A stretch of 31,066 bases of DNA from DYRB01 sp963802205 (GCA_963802205.1 CAWDHW010000030.1:1-31066); one strand, 5' to 3'; positions 15,981-23,651 are shown, counted from the stretch's first letter. Notes: generated by a model not told the origin, from the letters alone. Made by a program: numbers and translations.

Positions 15981-16493
15981 TCATCCGGCCGCGACTGGGC
16001 CCGACCGCCCTATGGCATCGAGCCGGTCCTGGAGCTTGAGCCGGTCCAGGGAGGCCAGGGGCAGGTTGACGAAGATGTCCACGCGATGCTCCAGCTCGCG
16101 CAGGGCCTGGCGGAAGGCCATCATCCGCGTGACTTCGTCGCCTTCCACCGCCGCCGGGTCGGCGATCCCCCAGTGGGCTGTCATGGGTTGCCCGGGCCAG
16201 ACCGGGCAGACCTCCGCCGCGGCGTTGTCACAGACGGTGAAGACGAAGTCCATCCGAGGCGCCCCGGGGGCGGCAAACTCGCCCCAGTCCTTGCTGCGCA
16301 AGCCCTCGGTCACGAAATTGTTGCGCCTCAGGACCTCGATGGCCAGCGGGTGCACCTCCCCCTTGGGGTGGCTGCCGGCACTGAAGCCGTGGAATCTGCC
16401 CCGCCCGAGGCGGTTGATCAGGCACTCCCCGATGATGCTGCGGGCGGAGTTGCCGGTGCACAGAAACAGGACGTTATAGGTTGGGTCGCTCAC
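15981..16493 (-). CDS. arsC: Arsenate reductase ArsC (low-molecular-weight phosphatase type)
   Basis: A 170-residue enzyme of the LMW tyrosine-phosphatase fold, thioredoxin-coupled arsenate reductase branch. The P-loop is CTGNSARS (C12-S19). The two resolving cysteines are present in CDNAAAEVC (C88, C96), and the general acid aspartate sits in HWGIADPAAVEG. The three-cysteine set separates it from plain tyrosine phosphatases. It reduces arsenate to arsenite. It stands between the oxygenase (87 bp upstream) and phoX (103 bp downstream) on the same strand, apparently under the PhoB array at 17.5 kb. That would match detoxification to times when Pst imports arsenate. No ars regulator or arsenite pump is nearby. 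Confidence 0.9.
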   Translation of the reverse strand: MSDPTYNVLFLCTGNSARSIIGECLINRLGRGRFHGFSAGSHPKGEVHPLAIEVLRRNNFVTEGLRSKDWGEFAAPGAPRMDFVFTVCDNAAAEVCPVWPGQPMTAHWGIADPAAVEGDEVTRMMAFRQALRELEHRVDIFVNLPLASLDRLKLQDRLDAIGRSGPVAAG

Positions 16494-16580
16494 GTTCGGG
16501 TCCTCGCTGGGTGGTTGGTATTCGCCTGAGGGGCCTGGGGCGTCGGGGCCCGCCAGTTTGGGGTGTCGTTACGGATCGGT

Positions 16581-17387
16581 TCAGGTCCACAGGGCACGCA
16601 CCCCGTAGAAGGCGGTGTCCTTGCACCGCCGCAGGACCCCCTTCAGGGCCGAGGCGCTGGGGTCCGTACAGAAGGTCATGCTGAGGATGACCCGTAGCTC
16701 GCCTTCGCCCAACCGGGTGACCTTGTGCATGACCTTGGCCCCCTCGAACAGGATCAGGGTGTTGGGCGGTGTGGGCAGGACCCGCTCGTCCTCCCCCTGG
16801 CGCACCATCAACTCGGCCGAGGACAGCCGGTCCTCCTGCAGGTGGCGGTTGACCAGGGGCAGCAGGACCGTGAAGTGCCGGCCGTTGTAGAAGTTGTGGT
16901 CGTAGTGCCAGCCGATGTGGTCCCGGGGTCGGTCGTAGACCAGGAGCGAGCAGGAACTCTGGTCATGGAGCGGTGTGGGCACCAGCGGCGTACCGACCAC
17001 GGCAGAGCAGAGGCGCCGCAGGGCGTCCGACTGGTAGAAGGCGACGATCTCCGGGGCAAGCCTGTGCAGGTCCTCGTAGGCGATGGTGCCGCCCTGCTTA
17101 TGGGCTGGGACATAGCTCCGCTCGGTCCGACGATGCCGTAGCGCCGCCTCCCGGAGCCGCTCGAAGGTGGCGTCGGGCACAGGATGCGGAATCGCCGCGA
17201 TGCGATCGCGGAAGTCCGGCAGGGGTCGCGGCAGTTCGTCGGCCAGACGCAGGGCGCCGCCGTACTTGGCCACCAGTGCAGCCTGGCCCGCCTCCAACTG
17301 GCGGTACTGAATCCGCTTGCGCCATCTCAGGCCGGCGTAGGCCAGGACGCCTGCGGCAACGGGGATCAAGAGGGCTTCTGGATACAT
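16581..17387 (-). CDS. Membrane-anchored 2OG-Fe(II) oxygenase
   Basis: A 268-residue protein. Residues 4-22 (EALLIPVAAGVLAYAGL) form one membrane anchor, followed by a basic stretch. The catalytic part shows the iron-binding HxD in GWHYDHNFYNG (about 177-187). A distal His is in KVMHKVTRLGEGELRVILSMTF, with a later Arg as the likely 2-oxoglutarate ligand, as in prolyl-hydroxylase-like dioxygenases. GGGAGG precedes the ATG at 17387. The substrate is unknown. Anchoring in the inner membrane and PhoB control make a lipid or a membrane-proximal molecule plausible; oxygenases of other families hydroxylate ornithine lipids. It heads the set with arsC and phoX. Confidence 0.75.
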   Translation of the reverse strand: MYPEALLIPVAAGVLAYAGLRWRKRIQYRQLEAGQAALVAKYGGALRLADELPRPLPDFRDRIAAIPHPVPDATFERLREAALRHRRTERSYVPAHKQGGTIAYEDLHRLAPEIVAFYQSDALRRLCSAVVGTPLVPTPLHDQSSCSLLVYDRPRDHIGWHYDHNFYNGRHFTVLLPLVNRHLQEDRLSSAELMVRQGEDERVLPTPPNTLILFEGAKVMHKVTRLGEGELRVILSMTFCTDPSASALKGVLRRCKDTAFYGVRALWT

Positions 17388-17489
17388 CGGGACCTCCCGG
17401 TTACGGATCGACGAGCGACCGCTTGGCGACCCGAACCTCGCCGCCCAGCCGGTTTCGCGGCCGGCTGCCTGGGGGCTCGAGCCAGCCAC

Positions 17490-17545
17490 CATAGATACAA
17501 CAGCCAGATGACATGCAGATGACGGTTTTCTGACGGTGACGTGAC
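17490..17545 (-). promoter_or_regulatory. Array of PhoB half-sites with -10, oxygenase-arsC-phoX set
   Basis: Read on the minus strand, AGGTCAC, CCGTCAG, CCGTCAT and ATGTCAT follow one another at exactly 11-bp pitch (17506-17545). After 10 bp comes TATCTA (17490-17495) as -10. A fifth weaker 7-mer (CTGTTGT) keeps the pitch but overlaps the hexamer. This is the richest PhoB-like site in the window, about 100 bp before the oxygenase ATG. The divergent glycosyltransferase starts 96 bp on the other side, but no -10 with proper spacing is visible towards it. Confidence 0.7.
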
Positions 17546-17641
17546 CTGTCGCCCGAGGCCGGATGGGGGCCCCAAGGTGGCAACCGTAACAAACCTTGGC
17601 CTAGCCTTGCCGACCCCTTAGGCTCCCGAACGGCTCATCCA

Positions 17642-18841
17642 TTGACCACCGAGACGACCCGGCCCCTGCGAGTGGCCGTCATCACCGAGACCTACCCGCC
17701 GGAGATCAACGGGGTGGCCAACACCATGCGCCACCTGGTGACGGGGCTGGCCGCACGCGGCCACCGTGTCCGACTGATCCGTCCGCACCAGGCCGGGGAC
17801 CCCAGGCCGGGCGCGTCAGACCCTATCGGGGAAACCCTGGTCCCGGGTCTGCCGATCCCTGGCTATCGCGGGTTGCGGCTGGGGTTCCCCGTCTTCTGGA
17901 GATTGCGCCGCATCTGGCGCGATGAACCACCGGACGTCGCCTACATCGCCACCCAGGGCCCCTTGGGCCGTGCCGCCCTGAGCGCCGCCGAGGCCCTGGG
18001 GGTGCCAACGGTCACCGGCTTTCACACCCAGTTCCATCAATACAGCCGCCATTACGGCCTGGGGTTTCTCGCCAGCCCTATCGAGGCCTCCCTGAGGCGC
18101 TTCCACAACCGTTCCGACACCACCCTGGCTCCCACCGCCGAACTCCGTGAGATCCTGATGGCACGCGGCTTCGCCAAGGTCGAGGTCTTCGGGCGAGGGG
18201 TCGATACGCTCCTCTTCTCCCCGGACCGCCGCCGCGCGGACCTGCGCTCGGCCTGGGGCTGCGGGCCGACGGACCCGGTGCTGATCTACGTGGGGCGCCT
18301 GGCGGCCGAGAAGAATATCGATCTGGTACTGGCCTCCTACGCGGCGGCGCGCGCGGCCCACCCAAAGGCGCGCTGCGTGCTGGTGGGCGACGGCCCAGAG
18401 CGACGGCACCTGACGCAGGCCCACCCCGAGGTCATCTTCACCGGGGCCAGGGTCGGACTGGACCTGGCCGAGCACTATGCCAGCGCCGACCTCTTCGTCT
18501 TCCCCAGCCTGACCGAGACCTTCGGCAATGTGGTCACGGAGGCCATGGCCAGCGGGCTGGCGGTCGTCGCCTTCGACGACGCCGCCGCCCATCATTACCT
18601 CCGCAGCGGCGAGACCGGCCTGATCCTGAACCGGGACGACCGGGCCGGCTTCATCCAGGCGACCCAGGCCGCCGTGGCGGATGTCCAGGGCTTGCGCCGA
18701 TTGGGGGCCGAGGCCCGGCGCTCGGCGGAGGCCCTGGGCTGGCCCGGGATCATCGCCGGCCTCGAAGCACGGCTGCGGGCGGTGATCGCCGCCCGGACGG
18801 CTGGGCAGGCACACCGGGGTGTTGCCGAGGGCGCCCGATGA
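17642..18841 (+). CDS. GT4 glycosyltransferase (SqdD/Agt-like)
   Basis: A 399-residue GT-B, family GT4 enzyme. The N-terminus (VAVITETYPPEINGVANTMR) and the acceptor-side block GFHTQFHQYSRHYGL resemble SQD2/SqdD-type and alpha-mannosyl/glucosyl lipid transferases. The donor domain has YVGRLAAEKNIDL and the EX7E motif in TETFGNVVTEAMASG. The start is uncertain: TTG at 17642 is the only sensible codon before homology starts, with GTG some 11 codons later as an alternative. It is divergent from the PhoB-site array and is a second candidate for making phosphorus-free glycolipids or for sugar transfer to another lipid. A trailing polar tail of about 15 residues is not conserved-looking. Confidence 0.82.
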   Translation: MTTETTRPLRVAVITETYPPEINGVANTMRHLVTGLAARGHRVRLIRPHQAGDPRPGASDPIGETLVPGLPIPGYRGLRLGFPVFWRLRRIWRDEPPDVAYIATQGPLGRAALSAAEALGVPTVTGFHTQFHQYSRHYGLGFLASPIEASLRRFHNRSDTTLAPTAELREILMARGFAKVEVFGRGVDTLLFSPDRRRADLRSAWGCGPTDPVLIYVGRLAAEKNIDLVLASYAAARAAHPKARCVLVGDGPERRHLTQAHPEVIFTGARVGLDLAEHYASADLFVFPSLTETFGNVVTEAMASGLAVVAFDDAAAHHYLRSGETGLILNRDDRAGFIQATQAAVADVQGLRRLGAEARRSAEALGWPGIIAGLEARLRAVIAARTAGQAHRGVAEGAR

Positions 18842-19007
18842 ACTCGCCACTGGGGTAATCCCCGCACTGCCACATCCGGGCGACGGCTCCTGGCCGGGAT
18901 ACCGCCCGCTGGTGCTGGGGCGGCAGCCCACATCGGCGGAGCATCCGATTCGTGCAGCTACCTACTGGGCGGCGCTGACGCGGCCGCCAAACTGCGGGAG
19001 AAGGGGA

Positions 19008-19105
19008 TTACAGCATCAGACTGTCGAGCCGGCGGGCGCCGTGCACGACGCGAACCACATCGATGCCGTCGGGCAAGAGCCGGTAGAGGATCACAGAGAG
19101 GTCAT
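19008..19105 (-). pseudogene. 3' remnant of a RelE/ParE-type toxin gene
   Basis: About 31 codons read YDLSVILYRLLPDGIDVV and then RVVHGARRLDSL before TAA. This matches the usual C-terminal end of RelE/ParE toxins, in which a strand of the form ILYR is followed by VxRVxHGAR. The frame towards the N-terminus runs straight into the 86-bp repeat (19106-19191), and nothing toxin-like is found beyond it. The gene therefore appears truncated by, or rearranged at, that element. The preceding 166 bp (18842-19007) hold nothing recognisable. Confidence 0.7.
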
Positions 19106-19191
19106 AGCACGTTGGGCTGAGGAACGAAGCCCAACGAGAGGAGTTGCTTCGGCAGCAAAATGTTGGGCCTCCTTCGTCGGCCCAACGCGCT
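19106..19191 (-). repeat. 86-bp palindromic element, copy B (inverted relative to copy A)
   Basis: This is the reverse complement of 13726-13811, differing at two positions. It carries the same paired hairpins (CGTTGGGCTGAGG with CGAAGCCCAACG, and GTTGGGCC with GGCCCAAC). One end abuts the ParE-like remnant exactly, suggesting mobility or recombination at this unit. Confidence 0.9.
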
Positions 19192-19279
19192 GGGTGTCGG
19201 CGTCCCACGGCCGCGGACCCCGGCCGGCGAAGCACCAGTGTCTGTAACTGTTGGCGTTGCGGCGCAAGGCGGTTAACGG

Positions 19280-19714
19280 CTACGGCACATCGGCAGTCCA
19301 GGGGTTTTTGGCGGTCACGCCCGCAGCAACAAAATCGCTGGGATCCCGCGTTACCACCGTCAGACCATGTTGGGCCGCCGTCGCTGCGATGAGGACGTCC
19401 GGGTGGCTGAAAGTATGCCCGGCCTTTCGACCGGTCTCGATGATGAGACGCCATTGCAACAGGATGTCTTCCGTGACGGCCAACACCCGGTGCGTGAACA
19501 TGGGCCTAAGGCGATGATCCAACCATTGCCTGAGCTCGCCGCGACGGGTTGGTTCGGACACCAATTCGATACCGAACCGAATCTCTGCAAAGGTCACCTC
19601 GCTGACAAAGAGACGATCCAGGGGTTGCACGCTGACGAAGTCAACGACGGCGGGTGACGGGTTCTTTCGCCTCAGCTCCGAGAGGACATTGGTATCCAGC
19701 AGCCAGCCATTCAT
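19280..19714 (-). CDS. PIN-domain toxin (VapC/FitB type)
   Basis: A 144-residue PIN-domain ribonuclease. The acidic residues expected of the family are present: D8 in LLDTNVLSELRR, E44 in SEVTFAEIRFGIE, and the downstream FSHPDVLIAATAAQHGLTVVTRDPSDF. The pattern LDTNVLSEL plus AEIRFGIE points to the FitB-like branch of VapC toxins, which cut RNA. Its ATG overlaps the antitoxin stop by 4 bp, the standard arrangement. Homology ends before the last few residues, so the tail is unremarkable. Function assigned by family; the RNA target is unknown. Confidence 0.9.
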   Translation of the reverse strand: MNGWLLDTNVLSELRRKNPSPAVVDFVSVQPLDRLFVSEVTFAEIRFGIELVSEPTRRGELRQWLDHRLRPMFTHRVLAVTEDILLQWRLIIETGRKAGHTFSHPDVLIAATAAQHGLTVVTRDPSDFVAAGVTAKNPWTADVP

Positions 19715-20007
19715 AGCGTCACGGCCCGAACTGGCCCCTTGACCTTCGGGTGCTCAAGGATGACATCTCCGAGTGGCGAGTCCGCCATGAGATCCACCAG
19801 GGCGCGGCCCGTGGGTTGTCCCCGCAGGCGAACATAATCCTCCGCCGAGAGGACTACGGCTCGCTCTTCCCCATTGACGGTCACATGCTGGGGTCCACAT
19901 TCGGCCGCCCGGCGTACCACTTCACTAAACCGGGCTTTCGCTTCCTGAAGTTGCCAGCAGCCTGTCTCATCAGGGCCAGATGCTTGCTGGGCTCGGCGAG
20001 GGCTCAT
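19711..20007 (-). CDS. Phd/YefM-type antitoxin
   Basis: A 98-residue antitoxin. The N-terminal half has the Phd/YefM DNA-binding pattern (WQLQEAKARFSEVVRRAAECGPQ, then HVTVNGEERAVVLSAEDYVRL). The C-terminal half, ending in VKGPVRAVTL, would wrap the PIN toxin. GGAG lies seven bases before the ATG. It precedes and overlaps the toxin gene, and such proteins bind their own promoter. The 240 bp upstream (20008-20247) hold no other gene. Confidence 0.88.
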   Translation of the reverse strand: MSPRRAQQASGPDETGCWQLQEAKARFSEVVRRAAECGPQHVTVNGEERAVVLSAEDYVRLRGQPTGRALVDLMADSPLGDVILEHPKVKGPVRAVTL

Positions 20008-20247
20008 GGTTCGTCTCCAAGGTGGTCAGGCTGACTAGACTCTAATCCCAGGATGCCTGTCCCGCAAGCGACTCGTTACGCTGTGGTCTGCGAGCGGCCG
20101 CTTCGGGCACGACGACAGCACCTTGGGATCAGAAGTCGGTGGCCGTCCCTGGCCGTTGCTCGCCACTCGCGTTCAGGCTATCGTCGGCCCGATTCCGTCC
20201 TGGGGCGGTTGCATTTCCTTTCCCTTTCACTCTGACCCGAAGGACCC

Positions 20248-21048
20248 ATGCCGCGCCCAACCCACCCCCTACCTCCACTCTCGCCGGCAATGCCGGGCGC
20301 CGCCTTGCCCCCGCCAGCGGCGGCGGACGAGGACAGCGGGCATTGGGCCGATGTCAACGGGCACGCCATGTACTACCTGCGCCTCGGGGAAGGCACGCCC
20401 GTCCTGCTCCTGCACGGCGGGGGCGACTCCGGGAGGGGGTCTTTCGGCCACCAGATCGACGATCTGGTGGCGGCCGGGCACGAGGTAATCGCCCCGGACC
20501 AGATCGGTCAGGGGCACACCCCGGGTCTCCCCGGGCCCCTGAGTTACGGCGCCATGGTGGAGGATACCGCCGACCTGCTGCGCCAGATGGCCATCGGGTC
20601 CACCGACGTGGTCGGCTTCAGTGACGGGGGCATCCTCGGCCTGATGCTGGCCGCCCGCTACCCGGACCTGGTGCACCGACTGGCGATCAGCGGGGTCAAC
20701 ATCGCCTCCGAGGGGCTGGATCCGGGCCACCTCGCCGCGCTACAGGCGCAGAGCGAGGCGGCGGCGGAGTCGGACGAGGACCCTGGGCTGGACGCCAAGC
20801 TCCGCGAGCTTTGGCTCAATGCCCCCACCGAAGAGGACCTGACTCCGGACACCCTGGCCGGCATCCGCCAGCCAGTCCTGGTCCTGTCCGGCGACCGCGA
20901 CCTGGTCCGTCTCGAACACACCCTGGCCATTTACCAGGGCCTGCCCAACGCCCAGCTCTTTGTCCTCCCCGACACCGGCCACGGGACCTTCGCTACCCGC
21001 CCGGAGCTGGTCAACCCGGTCCTGGTCGCCTTCCTGAGCGGGTCCTAG
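20248..21048 (+). CDS. Alpha/beta-hydrolase fold protein
   Basis: A 266-residue alpha/beta hydrolase. The oxyanion region is LLLHGGGDSG (about 53-62). The nucleophile elbow is GFSDGG (Ser near 117), and the acid lies in LSGDRDLV. The catalytic His is in DTGHGTF (about 249). Residues 1-30 are proline/alanine-rich and not conserved-looking; an internal start at 20290 is possible. AAGGA precedes the ATG at 20248. The substrate is not predictable, as this group includes esterases and dehalogenase-like enzymes. It is flanked by a toxin-antitoxin pair and a repeat remnant and appears monocistronic. Confidence 0.85.
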   Translation: MPRPTHPLPPLSPAMPGAALPPPAAADEDSGHWADVNGHAMYYLRLGEGTPVLLLHGGGDSGRGSFGHQIDDLVAAGHEVIAPDQIGQGHTPGLPGPLSYGAMVEDTADLLRQMAIGSTDVVGFSDGGILGLMLAARYPDLVHRLAISGVNIASEGLDPGHLAALQAQSEAAAESDEDPGLDAKLRELWLNAPTEEDLTPDTLAGIRQPVLVLSGDRDLVRLEHTLAIYQGLPNAQLFVLPDTGHGTFATRPELVNPVLVAFLSGS

Positions 21049-21109
21049 GCCACAGGTCCTCCGCCGCCTGGTCTGAATCGCCACGCGGTGTATGGGTGAG
21101 GTCGAGGGA

Positions 21110-21215
21110 CGAAGGGGGCAGGGTCAATTCCGATCCGGCCAGGCGTCCGCTTTGTGTTGAAGGCCGCCGTGTACGTTCTGAGCTTCGCTTCACCCATAAG
21201 AGTCTGACCCCTTCG
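21110..21215. repeat. Probable MITE / transposon remnant
   Basis: The ends are related inverted sequences, CGAAGGGGGCAGGGTC on the left and, read inverted, CGAAGGGGTCAGACTC on the right. Between them the minus strand encodes MGEAKLRTYTAAFNTKR, which resembles the first residues of an IS transposase before it decays. The piece looks like a short non-autonomous derivative of a transposon. Confidence 0.5.
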
Positions 21216-21314
21216 ATCAGGCGGCAGGCTTAAACTATTGTCAGGTTTTCGGGGTCCACTTGAGCCGGGATCGCGACGAGAATACACGCCGATATTCGAC
21301 AGGACTGCCCAACA

Positions 21315-22223
21315 ATGAACCGATTCGATGCCATGCAGCTCTTTGTGAGTGTTGCTGAGCTGGGCAGCTTCGCGGCGGCCGCGGCCCAACTCGGTGTGGC
21401 GCGTTCGGTGGTCACCCGGCAGATTGCCGCGCTGGAGGAACACCTGGGGGTCAAGCTGATGGTACGCAGCACGCGGCGATTGATGCTGACCTCGGCCGGC
21501 AACGCCTACCTCGACAAGTGCCGGGTGATCCTCGACCTGGTGGAAACGGCCGAAGCGGAGGTCATGGAGGAGAGCCTGGCGCCGCGCGGTCAACTGCGCC
21601 TCGGTGTGCCGCTGAGTTTTGGGCTGAGACATCTGGTCCCGCTGCTGCTGGAGTTCGCACAGACCTACCCAATGATCCGCCTGTCAACGGACTTCAGTGA
21701 CCGCAAGCTTCATCTGATCGATGAGGGCATCGACCTGGCGATTCGCATCTCGGCCCAGCTCGACCCCGGCGACATCGCCCGCAAGCTCGGTACCTGCCGG
21801 CTCATGGCCGTCGCCGCGCCGGACTATCTCGCCCGCCATGGCCGGCCGCAGCACCCCACCGAGCTGGTCGGCCATACCTGTGTCGGATACGCGCAGCAGG
21901 CATACGGCCTCCCCTGGTCGTTTCTGGTCGAGGGCCAGTTGAAGGACTATTCCCTGCCCTTCCGGCTGCAAGCCAACAACGGCGACGCCTTGGCCGAGGC
22001 GGCCGCCCTGGGACTGGGCATCACGGTGTTGCCGGACTTCATCGCCTCCGACTATCTCGCCGGCGGCCGGGTTGTCACCCTGCTGGAGGCGTTTGAACCC
22101 CCCGAGATGGGCATCTACGCCTTACTGCCGAGCAATCGCTACATGCCCCATCGGGTGCGGGCGCTGATCGAGTTTCTGTCCGCCCGGCTGGCCGGCCCGC
22201 GCGAATCGGCAACCGGACCCTGA
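21315..22223 (+). CDS. LysR-family transcriptional regulator
   Basis: A 302-residue LysR regulator of the widespread YafC/DmlR-like group. The N-terminal winged helix-turn-helix is residues 1-60 (FVSVAELGSFAAAAAQLGVARSVVTRQIAALE). The effector domain follows (LRLGVPLSFGLRHLVPLL, then GIDLAIRISAQLDPGD and LGLGITVLPDFIA). Its gene converges on the pirin operon, ending 18 bp from the pirin stop. LysR genes of this type are often linked to pirin or YceI genes, so that operon is its likely target, though this is inferred from proximity. The ligand is unknown. Confidence 0.92.
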   Translation: MNRFDAMQLFVSVAELGSFAAAAAQLGVARSVVTRQIAALEEHLGVKLMVRSTRRLMLTSAGNAYLDKCRVILDLVETAEAEVMEESLAPRGQLRLGVPLSFGLRHLVPLLLEFAQTYPMIRLSTDFSDRKLHLIDEGIDLAIRISAQLDPGDIARKLGTCRLMAVAAPDYLARHGRPQHPTELVGHTCVGYAQQAYGLPWSFLVEGQLKDYSLPFRLQANNGDALAEAAALGLGITVLPDFIASDYLAGGRVVTLLEAFEPPEMGIYALLPSNRYMPHRVRALIEFLSARLAGPRESATGP

Positions 22224-22241
22224 ACAGGAGTCCCACGCGAC

Positions 22242-22961
22242 TCAGTGGGAGTGCGACTCGTGGGGGCGCAGATCGAACAACAGCACCTCGGCGTTGTCGC
22301 CCTCACTGAAATCGAGCTCCCGCACCCTGCGCAGACGCGCACCGTCACCCTCCGACAGGCGCTGCCCGTTGACCCTGAGCGCCCCGCGCGCGACGTGCAG
22401 GTAGCCGAAGCGGTCCTCGGGCAAGACGAAGCGCTGCTGTTCCGCGCCGTCGAACAGCCCGGCATAAACGCGCACGTCCTGGTACACCGACAGGGAGCCC
22501 TCGGCCCCATCGGGGGAGATGATCAGACGCAGACGGCCCCGCTTGTCCGCGTCGGTAAAGTGCTGCTGCTGGTAGCGCGGCGTGACGCCCTCGCTGTCCG
22601 GGACTATCCAAATCTGCAGGAAATGCACGGGCTCCTGGCGTGAGGCGTTGAACTCGCTGTGGCGGATGCCGGTACCGGCGCTCATCATCTGCACGTCGCC
22701 GGGGCGGATCACGGAACCGGTGCCCATCGAGTCCTTGTGCTCCAACGCCCCTTCGAGCACGTAGGAGAAGATCTCCATATCTCGGTGGCCATGGGTGTCG
22801 AAACCACGGCCCGGGCGCACCCGGTCGTCGTTGATGACCAGGAGGTCCGAGAATCCCGCCTGTTCCGGGTCGTAGTAACTGCCGAAGGAAAAGGTGTGAT
22901 GGGACTGCAACCACCCCAGGTTCGCCAGGCCGCGGGCCGCGGCGGGTCTCAGTTCGAGCAT
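22242..22961 (-). CDS. Pirin family protein
   Basis: A 239-residue double-cupin pirin. The metal-binding motif is in the N-terminal cupin: FDTHGHRDMEIFSYVLEG (His near 56 and 58), later GIRHSEFN (His) with a nearby Glu. The second cupin at about 145-230 is degenerate. Bacterial pirins bind iron, and some oxidise quercetin or act as redox sensors. The ATG at 22961 has GGAG six bases upstream; longer frames begin with unrelated sequence. It is the last gene of the cytochrome b561-YceI-YceI-pirin run and ends within a small hairpin facing the LysR gene. Confidence 0.92.
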   Translation of the reverse strand: MLELRPAAARGLANLGWLQSHHTFSFGSYYDPEQAGFSDLLVINDDRVRPGRGFDTHGHRDMEIFSYVLEGALEHKDSMGTGSVIRPGDVQMMSAGTGIRHSEFNASRQEPVHFLQIWIVPDSEGVTPRYQQQHFTDADKRGRLRLIISPDGAEGSLSVYQDVRVYAGLFDGAEQQRFVLPEDRFGYLHVARGALRVNGQRLSEGDGARLRRVRELDFSEGDNAEVLLFDLRPHESHSH

Positions 22962-23030
22962 CTGTGTCTCCGCGATATGCGTGACCGGGGGGCAGCACCC
23001 TCGGGGATGCCCGCCCCGGTTCAAGTGGGC

Positions 23031-23615
23031 TCAGCCCTTGATGGCTTCGAGCGAGAGGGTGATCGTCACCTCGTCGCCGACATAGGGCACGTACTTGCCC
23101 ATATTGAAGTCGCTGCGCTTGATGACGGTGCTGGCGTCGGCGCCGATGGCGTCCTTCTTCAGCATCGGGTGCGGCTTGGCGACGAAGTGGGTCACCTTCA
23201 GGGTCACCGGCTTGGTGACGCCCTTGATCGTCAGATTGCCCTCGACGGCCGCCGGCTTGTCGCCCTGGAAGACGACCCTGGTGGACTTGAAGGTCGCGGT
23301 CGGGTACTTCGCGGTGTCGAAGAAGTCCTCGGCCTGGATGTGCTCATTGAAGGTCGCGAAGCCGGTATCCACCGACTTGGCGTCGATGACGACCTCGACC
23401 GAGCCGGTCTTCGCCTCCTTATCCAGCACGACCGTACCTGTGGTCTTGTTGAATCGGCTGAGCTGTGTCGAAAGGCCCTGATGGTCGTAGGAGAAGCGCG
23501 GGAAGGTATGGGTGCTGTCGACCGTGAAGGTCTCGGGCGCCGCCAGTGCGGGTACGGCGACAGCACAGGCGAGGATGAGGGTGGCGGAGCGTTGCGTGAG
23601 CGTGAGCTTGGTCAT
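23031..23615 (-). CDS. YceI-family periplasmic protein
   Basis: A 194-residue YceI protein with a signal peptide (residues 1-25, ending VPALAAP). The lipocalin-like barrel shows FTVDSTHTFPRFSYDHQG, FNKTTGTVVLD, EHIQAEDFFDTAKYPTATFKS and GNLTIKGVTKPV. YceI proteins bind polyisoprenoid-type molecules and are found beside cytochrome b561. The exact role is not established. It lies between the second YceI gene (36 bp upstream) and pirin (69 bp downstream) on one strand. Confidence 0.92.
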   Translation of the reverse strand: MTKLTLTQRSATLILACAVAVPALAAPETFTVDSTHTFPRFSYDHQGLSTQLSRFNKTTGTVVLDKEAKTGSVEVVIDAKSVDTGFATFNEHIQAEDFFDTAKYPTATFKSTRVVFQGDKPAAVEGNLTIKGVTKPVTLKVTHFVAKPHPMLKKDAIGADASTVIKRSDFNMGKYVPYVGDEVTITLSLEAIKG

Positions 23616-23651
23616 GGAGTGACTCCTGAACGGTTGAGGGACTAGGGTGAA

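Noticed and set aside
17546..17641. Rightward PhoB promoter for the second glycosyltransferase
   Set aside because: TAGGCT occurs at 17619-17624, but no GTCA-type repeats stand at the required distance on the plus strand.
22231..22250. Hairpin TCCCAC/GTGGGA between the LysR and pirin genes as a two-way terminator
   Set aside because: Six-bp stem, eight-base loop and no T-run on either side; too weak to claim as a terminator.
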